Source: an uncultured Bacteroidales bacterium
Lineage (GTDB): Bacteria; Bacteroidota; Bacteroidia; Bacteroidales; Bacteroidaceae
NCBI GenBank assembly: GCA_902772585.1
Contig: CACYBB010000005.1
Span: 1-64,000, forward strand
DNA length: 64,000 nucleotides
Direction: 5' to 3'
Position numbers and translations under genes: made by a program. Shown here in pieces: positions 45,118-53,820 of the stretch (position 1 is the first letter of the stretch; every line of letters begins with the position of its first letter). The notes under the pieces are model-generated. The model did not search any database. It was not told where the DNA came from and saw only the letters and a program-made list of their open reading frames with translations.

Positions 45118-47283
45118 CTTCAGCCATTTGCCTAAGAAGTCGAAGAATGTGCGCTGCCAGAGGACACCGTTCTGGGGCTTCAATACCCAATGGTTCTCAT
45201 CAGGGAAGATGAGCAGTTCAGCAGGAATCCCCTTCATACGGGCAGCATTGAAAGCTGACATGCCTTGCGTGGCATTGATACGGTAGTCCTTCTCTCCGTG
45301 GATACAGAGAATAGGAGTGTCCCACTTCTCTACCATTTTGTGTGGAGAATCGTGGTAGGTCTTCTTGGCACGAGGCATCTGTGGACGATGCCAATAGGCT
45401 TCGTCATATTCCCAGTTAGAGAACCAGTTCTCTTCTGTCTCAGTGTACATAGCGGCAAGGTTGAAAGCACCATCATGGGCAATGAAAGCCTTGAAGCGCT
45501 TCTCGTGGATGCCTGCTAAATAGTAGACGCTGAATCCGCCAAACGAGGCACCTACAGCACCCAGACGATTCTTGTCAACGAAAGGCAGGTTGTCTGCAGC
45601 ATCGTCAATGGCTGCCAGATAGTCCTGCATGCACTGACCGGTCCAGTCACCACTAATCTCTTCTTTCCATTCCTGACCGAAGCCTGGCAGACCATGACGA
45701 TTAGGAGCAATCACTACATATCCGTTGGCGGCCATAATCTGGAAGTTCCAACGATAGCTCCAGAACTGGCTGACGGGACTCTGAGGACCACCTTCACAGA
45801 AGAGCAGGGTGGGGTATTTCTTGCCTTCTTCATAGTTGGCGGGCAGCATTACCCATACCAGCATCTGCTTACCATCGCTGGTGGTTACCCAACGCTGTTG
45901 CATCTTACCAAAGGTCAACTGGTCGAGGATATGCTTGTTCTCAAAGGAAATCTGTTCTATCTTGGTCTTCTCGATGCTCTTACCGGGAGTAACCATATAG
46001 ATATCAGTAGGAGCAGAGAGGCTCTGACGAGTAGCCAAGATGCGTTTGCCGTCGTTGGCGAGTTGCAGACTCGTCCAGTCGGCCCAGTCCTCTGTGAGCT
46101 GCTTCACTTCGTCTTTGGCAGTTACGCTATACATATTGACACAACCGTGCCATACGCTGAGGAAATAAAGCTTGGTCTGCTTGTCTTTCTGGGGAGCCCA
46201 GCAGAAAGCATCCACGTCTGACTGCCAGTCAATGTAACGCTTTTCGCCAGTCTGCAAGTCGCAGATGCACAGGCGGTTGAGGTCTGCCTCATAACCATCA
46301 CGTTCCATTGACAGCCATGCAATATACTTGCCGTCGGGTGAGAACTGTGGATTCTGGTCGTAGCCAACGTTGTTTTTCAGATTTTCTTTGTCGTTGACAG
46401 TCTGAATGGCCAGTGTACGTGTGGGGTCAACCTTCGGAGCTACGTAATCTGCTGGTTTGCAGAGGTTACGCGTTGTCTTGGTATCCACGTTATACAAGAA
46501 GATGTCAGAGTCTGTGGAGATGCTGTACTCCAGTCCAGTCTTCTTGCGACAGGTGTAGGCAATCTGCTTGGAATCGTTGCTCCATGCCAACTGCTCGATA
46601 CCGCCAAAGGGCTCCATGGGGCACTCGTATGGCTCACCCTCCAGAATGTCCATGCCGTTACCTGCAATGGCAAGACCCTCGCCAACAGTATAGACGAAGG
46701 GGTGCTGGATGCTTTCCACATAGTGGTCCCAGTGGCGATACATCAGGTCTGTAACACGACGACCAGTAGCCTTAGGCAGATCATCGGGATTCTTCTTGAT
46801 AATCTCATAGAAGGGCATGCTCTTCAAGATGATAACCTTACTGTGGTCTGGTGAGAACTTAAAGCCTTCTACCTTGCCGTCAGTCTTCGACAGTTGCTTA
46901 CGCTCACTACCATCAGCCTTCATGGACCATATCTCTCCACCACTGATAAAGGCGATGGTCTCTGCATCCAGCCATGTAGGGTCGGTCTCATTTTTACTGC
47001 TGGTTGTTAGTTGTTTGTTGTTGGCTCCGTCAGCATCCATGATGTAGATAACCTGATGGCTCTTGTTCTGCTTGACGCTGTAGTAACCTACCTGATAGAC
47101 CACCTTGTCACCGTTGGGTGATGCCTCTGTGGTACCGATGCGTCCCATAGCCCACATGGCTTCTGGAGTCATCATGCGACTGCTCAACTTGATGTTGCTC
47201 TTTCCAATCACTTCTGTTTCTTGTGCTTTTGTGCTGCCTAGCATTGTGAATGCAATGACAGCCAGTGTGAATAATCTTTTCAT
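45115..47283 (-). CDS. S9-family (DPP5/acylaminoacyl-peptidase-like) serine peptidase
   Basis: 722 residues: Sec signal (LAVIAFTMLGSTKAQ), a beta-propeller of TolB-like repeats (NPQFSPDGKYIAWLSMERDG, DPTWLDAETIAFISGGEIWSM) and a C-terminal alpha/beta hydrolase domain with the triad in GASFGGFS (Ser), HGEKDYRI (Asp) and FPDENHWVL (His). Periplasmic dipeptidyl or oligopeptide cleavage as in DPP5-type enzymes of Porphyromonas and Prevotella. First gene of the operon, with a full-consensus promoter. Confidence 0.92.
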   Translation of the reverse strand: MKRLFTLAVIAFTMLGSTKAQETEVIGKSNIKLSSRMMTPEAMWAMGRIGTTEASPNGDKVVYQVGYYSVKQNKSHQVIYIMDADGANNKQLTTSSKNETDPTWLDAETIAFISGGEIWSMKADGSERKQLSKTDGKVEGFKFSPDHSKVIILKSMPFYEIIKKNPDDLPKATGRRVTDLMYRHWDHYVESIQHPFVYTVGEGLAIAGNGMDILEGEPYECPMEPFGGIEQLAWSNDSKQIAYTCRKKTGLEYSISTDSDIFLYNVDTKTTRNLCKPADYVAPKVDPTRTLAIQTVNDKENLKNNVGYDQNPQFSPDGKYIAWLSMERDGYEADLNRLCICDLQTGEKRYIDWQSDVDAFCWAPQKDKQTKLYFLSVWHGCVNMYSVTAKDEVKQLTEDWADWTSLQLANDGKRILATRQSLSAPTDIYMVTPGKSIEKTKIEQISFENKHILDQLTFGKMQQRWVTTSDGKQMLVWVMLPANYEEGKKYPTLLFCEGGPQSPVSQFWSYRWNFQIMAANGYVVIAPNRHGLPGFGQEWKEEISGDWTGQCMQDYLAAIDDAADNLPFVDKNRLGAVGASFGGFSVYYLAGIHEKRFKAFIAHDGAFNLAAMYTETEENWFSNWEYDEAYWHRPQMPRAKKTYHDSPHKMVEKWDTPILCIHGEKDYRINATQGMSAFNAARMKGIPAELLIFPDENHWVLKPQNGVLWQRTFFDFLGKWLK

Positions 47284-47302
47284 GATTTATGCAATTTGGC
47301 TG

Positions 47303-47334
47303 CAAAGTTACGAAAAAACGAGAGAAAAGCCAAA
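47303..47334 (-). promoter_or_regulatory. full-consensus promoter of the S9 peptidase operon
   Basis: Minus-strand TTTG (47331-47334), 20-nt spacer and TAACTTTG (47303-47310), 20 nt before the ATG. Confidence 0.82.
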
Positions 47335-47423
47335 TTTATTTGAGCTTTTCCGAGTGCTGAGTAAGTTCGGCGTAGCCAAAGTAATAAAAATCAAGGGAAA
47401 TGCCAAATAAATTGAGCGCAAAG

Positions 47424-47456
47424 TAAAACCCCGATTCAGAGTAAACCAAATCGGGG
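47424..47456 (-). terminator. terminator of serC-serA
   Basis: CCCCGATT / AATCGGGG stem with a 12-nt loop; on the minus strand the stem is followed by TTTTACTTTG. It separates serCA from the S9 promoter. Confidence 0.8.
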
Positions 47457-47478
47457 CTCTATAGCGGAGTGTTAAAAA

Positions 47479-48396
47479 TTACTTGTTCACCTGGAACTTG
47501 GTGTCGCCATCCTTGAAGAATGCGTTAATCTGCTTGGCAGCAGCGATACCAGCATTGATGTTGGCCTCGGCTGTCTGAGCACCCATCTTCTTAGGAGTTG
47601 AGAAGTAACGACCTTCGAATTTAGCGAACTCGTCGTTAGCATCGGGCATGATGTCGGTAACGAACTTCAGGTCCTCACGCTCAGCCATCAGCTTGATGAG
47701 CTCAGGCTCGTTGATAACCTCCTTACGGGCTGTGTTAATCAGCACGCCACCCTTCTTCAGCTTACCAACCAAAGCAGCATTGATGCTCTGCTTGGTCTCA
47801 GGAGTAGCAGGAATGTGGAGAGAAACAACGTCGCAGGTCTCGAACAGTGCGTCCTGATTAGCTACAGCGTGTACGCCAGCCTTCTCGATAACCTCTGCTG
47901 GGCAGAATGCATCGTAAGCATAAACCTCCATACCGAAGCCCTTAGCGATGCGAGCCACGTTGCGACCTACATTACCGAAAGCGAGGATACCCAGTTTCTT
48001 ACCCAGCAACTCTGAACCGCTCTTACCATTGTAGAAACCACGAACGGCCATAACCAGCAGACCGAATACCAACTCGGCTACAGCGTTTGAGTTCTGACCA
48101 GGAGTGTTCTCAGCTACTACGTTGTGAGCTGTGGCTGCAGCCAGGTCGATATTGTCGTAACCAGCTCCGGCACGAACTACAATCTTCAACTGCTTGGCAG
48201 CGTCCAGCACCTCAGCGTCAACCTTATCCGAACGGATAATCAGCGCGTCAGCATCCTTCACTGCATCCAGGAACTGAGCCTTCTCAGTATATTTCTCGAG
48301 CAATACCAGCTCATTGCCGGCTGCCTCAATCTCTGCCTTGATACCATTAACAGCGGCTGCTGCAAATGGCTTCTCTGTTGCAACTAATACTTTCAT
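47479..48396 (-). CDS. serA: D-3-phosphoglycerate dehydrogenase
   Basis: 305 residues, short type without ACT domain. NAD-binding motif GILAFGNVGRNVARIA, substrate region RAGAGYDNIDLAAA and ENTPGQNSNAVAELVFGLL, and the catalytic Arg/Glu region (NTARKEVINEPEL). First step of serine synthesis from 3-phosphoglycerate. 12 bp downstream of serC. Confidence 0.93.
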   Translation of the reverse strand: MKVLVATEKPFAAAAVNGIKAEIEAAGNELVLLEKYTEKAQFLDAVKDADALIIRSDKVDAEVLDAAKQLKIVVRAGAGYDNIDLAAATAHNVVAENTPGQNSNAVAELVFGLLVMAVRGFYNGKSGSELLGKKLGILAFGNVGRNVARIAKGFGMEVYAYDAFCPAEVIEKAGVHAVANQDALFETCDVVSLHIPATPETKQSINAALVGKLKKGGVLINTARKEVINEPELIKLMAEREDLKFVTDIMPDANDEFAKFEGRYFSTPKKMGAQTAEANINAGIAAAKQINAFFKDGDTKFQVNK

Positions 48397-48408
48397 AATA
48401 CTGTATTA

Positions 48409-49476
48409 TTAGTGATTAGCCTCGAACTCCTTCATGCAAGCTACGAGGGCGTTAACACCTTCGATGGTCTGGGCGTTGTAGCAAGAAGCACGGAAACCAC
48501 CAACTGAACGGTGACCCTTTACACCAACCATGCCCTTTGATACGGCGAAATCGAGGAAGTCCTTCTCCAACTCCTTGTATTCGTCAGCCATCACGAAGCA
48601 GATGTTCATCAGTGAACGGTCTTCCTCAACAGCTGTTCCGCGGAACATCTTGTTGCGGTCAATCTCACCATAGACAATCTCTGCACGCTGCTGAGCCAAC
48701 TTATCCATAGCCTCTACACCACCGTTCTTCTTGATCCAACGGAGGGTCTCAAGAGCAGAGTAGATGGGTACTACAGGAGGAGTATTGAACATAGAACCCT
48801 TGTCGACGTGTGTACGATAGTCGAGCATGGTAGGAATCTCACGAGGAGCCTTGCCCAGTGCGTCGTCCTTCAGAATGGCGATAGTTACACCAGCCATTGC
48901 CAGGTTCTTCTGAGCACCAGCGTAGATGGCATCGTACTTGGCAACATCGATAGGACGGCTGAAGATATCTGAAGACATATCAGCAATCAGGCGAACGGGA
49001 ACATCGAGGTCCTTGCGAATCTCAGTACCATAGATGGTGTTGTTCGTTGTGATGTGCAGATAGTCTGCATCAGCGGGAACAGTCCAATCCTTAGGGATGA
49101 AGGTGTAGTTGGCATCGGCTGAAGAAGCCACCTCTACTACCTCACCAAACAGCTTGGCTTCCTTCATGGCCTTCTTTGCCCAAACACCAGTGTTCAGGTA
49201 AGCAGCCTTCTTAATCAGGAAGTTGTAAGGAATCATGCAGAACTCCAGTGATGCACCACCACCGAGGAAGATAACGGAGTAGCCCTCGGGAACCTGCAGC
49301 AGTTCCTTAACCAAAGCTACTGCCTCGTCTACGACGGGCTGGAAATCCTTAGCACGATGGCTGATCTCCATCAGCGAGAGACCAGAACCGTTGAAGTCTA
49401 AACACTGTTGAGCGGTCTTCTCGATAACCTCGCGGGGGAGCATTGAAGGACCGGCGTTAAAGTTGTACTTCTTCAT
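48409..49476 (-). CDS. serC: phosphoserine aminotransferase
   Basis: 355 residues, class V aminotransferase fold. [13 protein letters not shown] at the start, GGGASLEF, the PLP-lysine in [13 protein letters not shown] and [15 protein letters not shown] at the end. Makes 3-phosphoserine (and can act in PLP synthesis). Operon with serA. Confidence 0.95.
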   Translation of the reverse strand: MKKYNFNAGPSMLPREVIEKTAQQCLDFNGSGLSLMEISHRAKDFQPVVDEAVALVKELLQVPEGYSVIFLGGGASLEFCMIPYNFLIKKAAYLNTGVWAKKAMKEAKLFGEVVEVASSADANYTFIPKDWTVPADADYLHITTNNTIYGTEIRKDLDVPVRLIADMSSDIFSRPIDVAKYDAIYAGAQKNLAMAGVTIAILKDDALGKAPREIPTMLDYRTHVDKGSMFNTPPVVPIYSALETLRWIKKNGGVEAMDKLAQQRAEIVYGEIDRNKMFRGTAVEEDRSLMNICFVMADEYKELEKDFLDFAVSKGMVGVKGHRSVGGFRASCYNAQTIEGVNALVACMKEFEANH

Positions 49477-49529
49477 TTTAAATTGATTTTATTTGTGATA
49501 CGTTTCTAATGTTTTCTCTTTTTGCGGTG

Positions 49530-49561
49530 CGAAATTACACTTTTTATTTGAATTGGACAAA
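49530..49561 (-). promoter_or_regulatory. promoter of serCA
   Basis: Minus-strand TTTG (49558-49561), 20-nt spacer, and TAATTTCG (49530-49537), one base off TAnnTTTG. Confidence 0.6.
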
Positions 49562-49638
49562 TATTTGAGCATAAATTAAGTAAAATATACGCTTTTCCTT
49601 GCATTTTGTCAAGTCTGTGTTGCAATTACCTCACTTCT

Positions 49639-50985
49639 TCATCCTTTTGGTCGAAGTGTGGCGTTGCAATCTTCGACGATTGTCTTGATACCTTTTATCT
49701 TTTCGCCACGAGTCTGACGCAGTACTTGTTGCAACTTCTGACGCTTGACAGCAACGTATGCGTAGCGGTCTTTCACGTCGATGCGTCCAATCTCGTCGGC
49801 CTTCAGTCCACCCGACTTGCAGAGGAAACCTACGATGTCGCCCTTCGATATCTTATCTTTCTTACCCTTGCCAATGTAGATAGTTGCCATCTTGGGGAGC
49901 GCAGGCTTTGTAAGTTGCGGCTCAGTCGCAACATACTCCTCAACGTCGCCCTCTACATACTCAGGGATATGCTCCTCGCTGTTCAGAATGAAGAACGAGC
50001 GGCCTATGGCATCCCAACGGGCTGTACGTCCCACACGATGAATGTAGCCATCCTCGCTCTCTGGCAGGTGGTAGTGGATAATGTTCTCGATATTGGGAAT
50101 ATCCAGACCGCGTGAAGCCAAATCGGTGCTGACTAGTACGTTGGCTGAACCGTTTGAGAAACGATACAACTGATCTTCGCGCTGACGCTGTTCCAGTCCG
50201 CCATGAAAACAACTGGTGGTAAAACCTTGTTCCATGAGATAGCTGTTTACTCGCTCTACCGACTCTCTGTAATTCAAGAATACGATGCTACTGGCATCAC
50301 CAAATGTAAGAAGCAGTTGCTTGAGCGTTTCCAGCTTGTCCTTCTGCGGACTGTGCACCTCGTAGAGTGTGATGCGCTCAGAGGTTTGTTCGTCGTCAGG
50401 CAGGAAGTCTATCAGCGTGCCTTTCTTCGACATGTTGACAAACTGCGGAATCTCCTCGGCATTGGTTGCTGACAACAGAATGCGTCGCTGCAGACCTGGC
50501 AAACTCTTGATAAGTTTCTCCATCTCTGCCTGGAATCCCATCTCCAGACACTTGTCAAACTCGTCGATGATGAGATAGCGGATGCCGTAGCGTAAGATGT
50601 TCTCCTTGTCCAAGTGGTCGTTCAGTCGCCCTGGTGTGCCAAAGACAATCTGTGGCTTCACCTCTTTCAGGACTTTGTGCTCGTCCATTGTGGCTCGTCC
50701 ACCATAGCAAGCAGTAGAACGCAGTCCACAGCCCATGCTCTGCAGTACTTGATGCGACTGTAGAGCCAGTTCACGTCCAGGAGTGATAACGAGTGCCTGA
50801 ACGGTATCGGCTGTACCGTCCAGCAGTTGTACGAGGGGCAGGAGATAGGCCAGCGTCTTGCCGGTGCCGGTAGGAGACAGTAAAACAACATCACCGTCGG
50901 AGCCAAGGATGGCTTCGGCGGCGTGTTGTTGCATCTCGTTAAGTTCTGAGATATGGAGTTTTGTCAGAATTTTCTGTATGTCCAT
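49639..50985 (-). CDS. DEAD-box RNA helicase with DbpA-type C-terminal domain
   Basis: 448 residues: Q motif (LNEMQQHAAEAIL), Walker A SPTGTGKT, motif II as DEFD (instead of DEAD), motif III SAT, and HRVGRTAR. The C-terminal 75 residues (MATIYIGKGKKDKISKGDIVGFLCKSGGLKADEIGRIDVKDRYAYVAV) form a DbpA-like RNA-binding domain, which in E. coli DbpA targets 23S rRNA during ribosome assembly. 38 bp downstream of the Skp-like gene, same strand. Confidence 0.9.
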   Translation of the reverse strand: MDIQKILTKLHISELNEMQQHAAEAILGSDGDVVLLSPTGTGKTLAYLLPLVQLLDGTADTVQALVITPGRELALQSHQVLQSMGCGLRSTACYGGRATMDEHKVLKEVKPQIVFGTPGRLNDHLDKENILRYGIRYLIIDEFDKCLEMGFQAEMEKLIKSLPGLQRRILLSATNAEEIPQFVNMSKKGTLIDFLPDDEQTSERITLYEVHSPQKDKLETLKQLLLTFGDASSIVFLNYRESVERVNSYLMEQGFTTSCFHGGLEQRQREDQLYRFSNGSANVLVSTDLASRGLDIPNIENIIHYHLPESEDGYIHRVGRTARWDAIGRSFFILNSEEHIPEYVEGDVEEYVATEPQLTKPALPKMATIYIGKGKKDKISKGDIVGFLCKSGGLKADEIGRIDVKDRYAYVAVKRQKLQQVLRQTRGEKIKGIKTIVEDCNATLRPKG

Positions 50986-51023
50986 GCCTCACTTCTTACC
51001 TCTTATTTCTTACCTCAGACTTC

Positions 51024-51641
51024 TTATTTCTTCTCTTCTTTCTTGGTCTCAGCTGTCTTCAAGGTTGACTTGTAGCGCTTGTTCAGACCATTGATGACAT
51101 CGTTGGTGATGTCGAAGCGCTTAGCAGCATACAGGATGTTGTCACCCTGCTTGGTGAGGATGAGGTCAAACTTCTTATCCTTATTATATGCTGCAAGGAA
51201 ATGCTGCAGCGAGTCGCGCAGACCTTCGTTATACTTGTTGGTCTCGTTGGCCAACTCGTTCTCCAGACGGGCCTGCAACTCCTGCAGACTCTGCTGCTGG
51301 CGCTGGATGGCTGCCTGCTGACTCTCAGCCTGCTCGCGACTGGTGAAACCGTTGTTCTGCAACTTCTGCTGGAAGTTGGCGGCTGCGTTCTGCAGAGCCT
51401 GACCTTTCTGGTTCAGCGTATTGCGGGCATTGGTGCTCTTCTTCTGCAGGATAAGTGTAAACTCCTTGCAGAACTCATACTGCGTCATCAGCGAGTCAAC
51501 TTCTACGTAGGCAATCTTTACACCGTTAGTGTTCTCGCCGGCAGCAGCAGTAGCAGCAGGCTGTTCGTCCATCTTAGGACTTGCGTTGTTGCAAGCGGCC
51601 AGTGCCATAGCGGCTGCGGCCATCATCATGTACTTTTTCAT
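51024..51641 (-). CDS. OmpH/Skp-like coiled-coil lipoprotein
   Basis: 205 residues: SPII signal (C17), a low-complexity linker, then KIAYVEVDSLMTQYEFCKEF and a long Q/N/E-rich coiled coil (about 65-145), ending with DLILTKQGDNILYAAKRFDITNDVINGLN. This is the OmpH/Skp chaperone layout, but lipid-anchored and longer than free Skp. Probably a periplasmic chaperone for outer-membrane proteins. Confidence 0.85.
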   Translation of the reverse strand: MKKYMMMAAAAMALAACNNASPKMDEQPAATAAAGENTNGVKIAYVEVDSLMTQYEFCKEFTLILQKKSTNARNTLNQKGQALQNAAANFQQKLQNNGFTSREQAESQQAAIQRQQQSLQELQARLENELANETNKYNEGLRDSLQHFLAAYNKDKKFDLILTKQGDNILYAAKRFDITNDVINGLNKRYKSTLKTAETKKEEKK

Positions 51642-51667
51642 TGTTGTTATTTAATTATTATTCTTTT

Positions 51668-51691
51668 CGTTATTACGTTATTTCGTTATTA
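51668..51691 (-). repeat. 8-nt tandem repeat before the Skp-like gene
   Basis: Minus-strand TAATAACG, AAATAACG, TAATAACG; third copy of the octamer family seen at nuoM and the MFS gene, 26 nt before the ATG at 51641. Confidence 0.75.
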
Positions 51692-51699
51692 CGACACTT

Positions 51700-51909
51700 T
51701 CACGACCTCTCATTAACTGCGAAACGGCTTTTACGGCGCATCTCGCGGTCCTGGTCCATCACGCAGTGGATGCCTCTGTCTTTCATCGCCTTGCTGTCGT
51801 GAATATGTTGTGACGAGAAGCTGCCATCTTTGCGGAAAACCAGTTTCACGCAGAAAAATAACATGCCTATAGCAATTATTAACGTGGTCAATAGCAGTAT
51901 TTTCGCCAT
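51700..51909 (-). CDS. small single-span membrane protein (unknown function)
   Basis: 69 residues from the ATG at 51909, which lies just downstream of a minus-strand -7 box (the open frame extends to 52200 but into the pepD gene and promoter). One membrane helix (LLLTTLIIAIGMLFFCVKLVF) and a basic, polar tail with HIHDSKAMKDRGIHCVMDQDRE. Only 58 bp separate its stop from the Skp-like gene start, so the two may be co-transcribed. Confidence 0.65.
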   Translation of the reverse strand: MAKILLLTTLIIAIGMLFFCVKLVFRKDGSFSSQHIHDSKAMKDRGIHCVMDQDREMRRKSRFAVNERS

Positions 51910-51916
51910 ATTTTTG

Positions 51917-51924
51917 TACTTTTG
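51917..51924 (+). promoter_or_regulatory. -7 box for pepD
   Basis: TACTTTTG, 65 nt upstream of the pepD ATG; only 6 bp from an opposing -7 box. Confidence 0.6.
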
Positions 51925-51930
51925 CGGCTG

Positions 51931-51938
51931 CAAAGGTA
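51931..51938 (-). promoter_or_regulatory. -7 box for the small membrane protein
   Basis: Minus-strand TACCTTTG, 22 nt upstream of the ATG at 51909. Interlocked with the pepD promoter. Confidence 0.6.
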
Positions 51939-51988
51939 CGAATAAAAGATTAAAACATAGTAGATAAACATTAAAATAAATATTAATT

Positions 51989-53449
51989 ATGAGTAAAAGT
52001 GAGTTAAAACCGGCTGCGGTCTTCGAACAATTTGCGAAGATTAACCAGATTCCACGTCCTTCTAAGCGTGAAGAGAAGATGATTGCATACCTGAAAGAGT
52101 GGGGCGAGAGCCACGGACTGCCGACTAATGTCGACGAGACGGGTAATGTTATTATCCGTAAGGCTGCTACCCCAGGTATGGAGAACCGCAAGACGGTCAT
52201 CCTGCAGAGTCATATGGATATGGTGTGCGACAAGTTGGTGGATTATGAGATAGATTTCGATAATGATCCCATCAAGACCTATATCGATGGCGAATGGCTG
52301 ACTGCCGAGGGTACCACACTAGGTGCTGACGACGGTATCGGTTGTGCCATGGAACTGGCTTTGTTGGAGAGCAACGATATCGAGCATGGTCCTATTGAGT
52401 GCGTCTTCACACGCGACGAGGAGACTGGTCTCTCTGGTGCCGAGGGTATGAAGGCTGGCTTCATGACGGGCGACTATCTGATTAATCTGGACTCTGAGGA
52501 CGAGGGCGAGATTTTCGTTTCTTGTGCCGGTGGTCGCAACACTACTGCTAAGTTTACGTTCCAGCGCACACAGGTTCCTACAGGTTATTTCTTTATGCGT
52601 GCCCAACTGAAAGGTCTCGTGGGAGGTCACTCTGGCGACGATATCAACAAGCAGCGTGCTAATGCCATCAAGTTGCTGGGTCGTTTCCTCTTCCAGACCA
52701 TCAATCGTTACGAGGGTGTCCGTCTGGCTCAGTTTAATTCTGGCAAGATGCACAATGCTATTCCTCGCGACGGTATGTTTGTTATCGCCGTTCCCAACGC
52801 GCTGAAGGAGAATGTCAAGGCCGATTGGAACGTCTTTGCTGCAGAGGTGGAGGATGAGTTCCATGTCACCGATACACAAATGGTGTGGACCATGGAGTCA
52901 ACGGATGCAGAGTCTGTCATCGAGGCTCAGGTGGCTCGCAACTTCATCTTTGCTCTGCAGGCTGTCGACAATGGTATCTATGCCATCTGTCAGGACCCTG
53001 CCTTGAACGGTATGGTAGAGACCAGTAGTAATATTGCCAGCATTGAGACCAAGAACAACGAGATTGTTATCGTTTCGTCACAGCGCTCTAATGTGATGTC
53101 GAACCTCGACAACATGTGTGCCACCATCCGTGCTACTTTCCAGTTGGCTGGTGCTGAGGCTGAGTCTGGCGACGGCTATCCTGCCTGGAAGATGCGTTCC
53201 AACAGCGAACTGCAGAAGATTGTCCGTGAGTCGTATGTGAAGTTGTTTGGCAAGGAACCCATTGTTCGTGGCATCCATGCTGGTCTGGAGTGTGGCCTGT
53301 TCTCTGAGCGTTATCCCAACCTCGATATGGTGTCGTTCGGTCCTACGCTGCGCTTCGTTCATACTCCTGAGGAGCGTCTGCACATTCCTACCGTCCAGAT
53401 GGTATGGGATCACCTGCTTGATGTCCTTAAGAATATTCCAGCCAAATGA
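51989..53449 (+). CDS. pepD: aminoacyl-histidine dipeptidase (PepD, M20C)
   Basis: 486 residues. Metal-binding M20 features: LQSHMDMVCD, TTLGADDGIG, TRDEETGLSGAEG and NLDSEDEGE, and a late histidine in VHTPEERLHIP. Cytoplasmic hydrolysis of Xaa-His and other dipeptides. A small lipoprotein gene overlaps its stop (ATGA). Confidence 0.95.
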   Translation: MSKSELKPAAVFEQFAKINQIPRPSKREEKMIAYLKEWGESHGLPTNVDETGNVIIRKAATPGMENRKTVILQSHMDMVCDKLVDYEIDFDNDPIKTYIDGEWLTAEGTTLGADDGIGCAMELALLESNDIEHGPIECVFTRDEETGLSGAEGMKAGFMTGDYLINLDSEDEGEIFVSCAGGRNTTAKFTFQRTQVPTGYFFMRAQLKGLVGGHSGDDINKQRANAIKLLGRFLFQTINRYEGVRLAQFNSGKMHNAIPRDGMFVIAVPNALKENVKADWNVFAAEVEDEFHVTDTQMVWTMESTDAESVIEAQVARNFIFALQAVDNGIYAICQDPALNGMVETSSNIASIETKNNEIVIVSSQRSNVMSNLDNMCATIRATFQLAGAEAESGDGYPAWKMRSNSELQKIVRESYVKLFGKEPIVRGIHAGLECGLFSERYPNLDMVSFGPTLRFVHTPEERLHIPTVQMVWDHLLDVLKNIPAK

Positions 53450-53787
53450 AACATATATATATTATAATAGGTGTAGCCCTGTTGCTGTTTGCCTCATGCA
53501 CGCAGCAACAGCAGGCTAAATCTGTTGCCAAGGATTTTGTGGCAGCCCATATCTCTGACGATGCAGATTACTTGGAGTTCTCAGATTTAGACTCCACCCG
53601 CGCCATCAGCGACTCGCTTGTTCAGGTGCTACGACAGCAAGGCCCCAAGGGTGCTAACTATCAGGAGCGCGCATCCAAGACGCTCTATCTCTTGCGTGCC
53701 AAGTACCTGCTTGATGACGATACCTGCAGCACCACGTTCTACATGAATGCGGATATGACGGGCGTCGTTGCTGTCAAGAACAATTGA
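53446..53787 (+). CDS. small lipoprotein of unknown function
   Basis: 113 residues, lipobox C18 (ALLLFASC), then AKSVAKDFVAAHISDDADYLEFSDLDSTRAISDSL..., a layout like small NTF2-like (DUF4878-type) lipoproteins. Translationally coupled to pepD. Function not recognised. Confidence 0.75.
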   Translation: MKHIYIIIGVALLLFASCTQQQQAKSVAKDFVAAHISDDADYLEFSDLDSTRAISDSLVQVLRQQGPKGANYQERASKTLYLLRAKYLLDDDTCSTTFYMNADMTGVVAVKNN

Positions 53788-53794
53788 CTACAGT

Positions 53795-53820
53795 CCCCTT
53801 CTAACAAGAAGGGGCTTTTT
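53795..53820 (+). terminator. terminator after pepD operon
   Basis: CCCCTTCT / AGAAGGGG perfect 8-bp stem, AACA loop, then CTTTTT. Confidence 0.88.

Noticed and set aside
49639..50985. DEFD in place of DEAD as a broken helicase
   Set aside because: Motif II keeps both acidic catalytic residues; the third-position change is tolerated and other motifs are intact.
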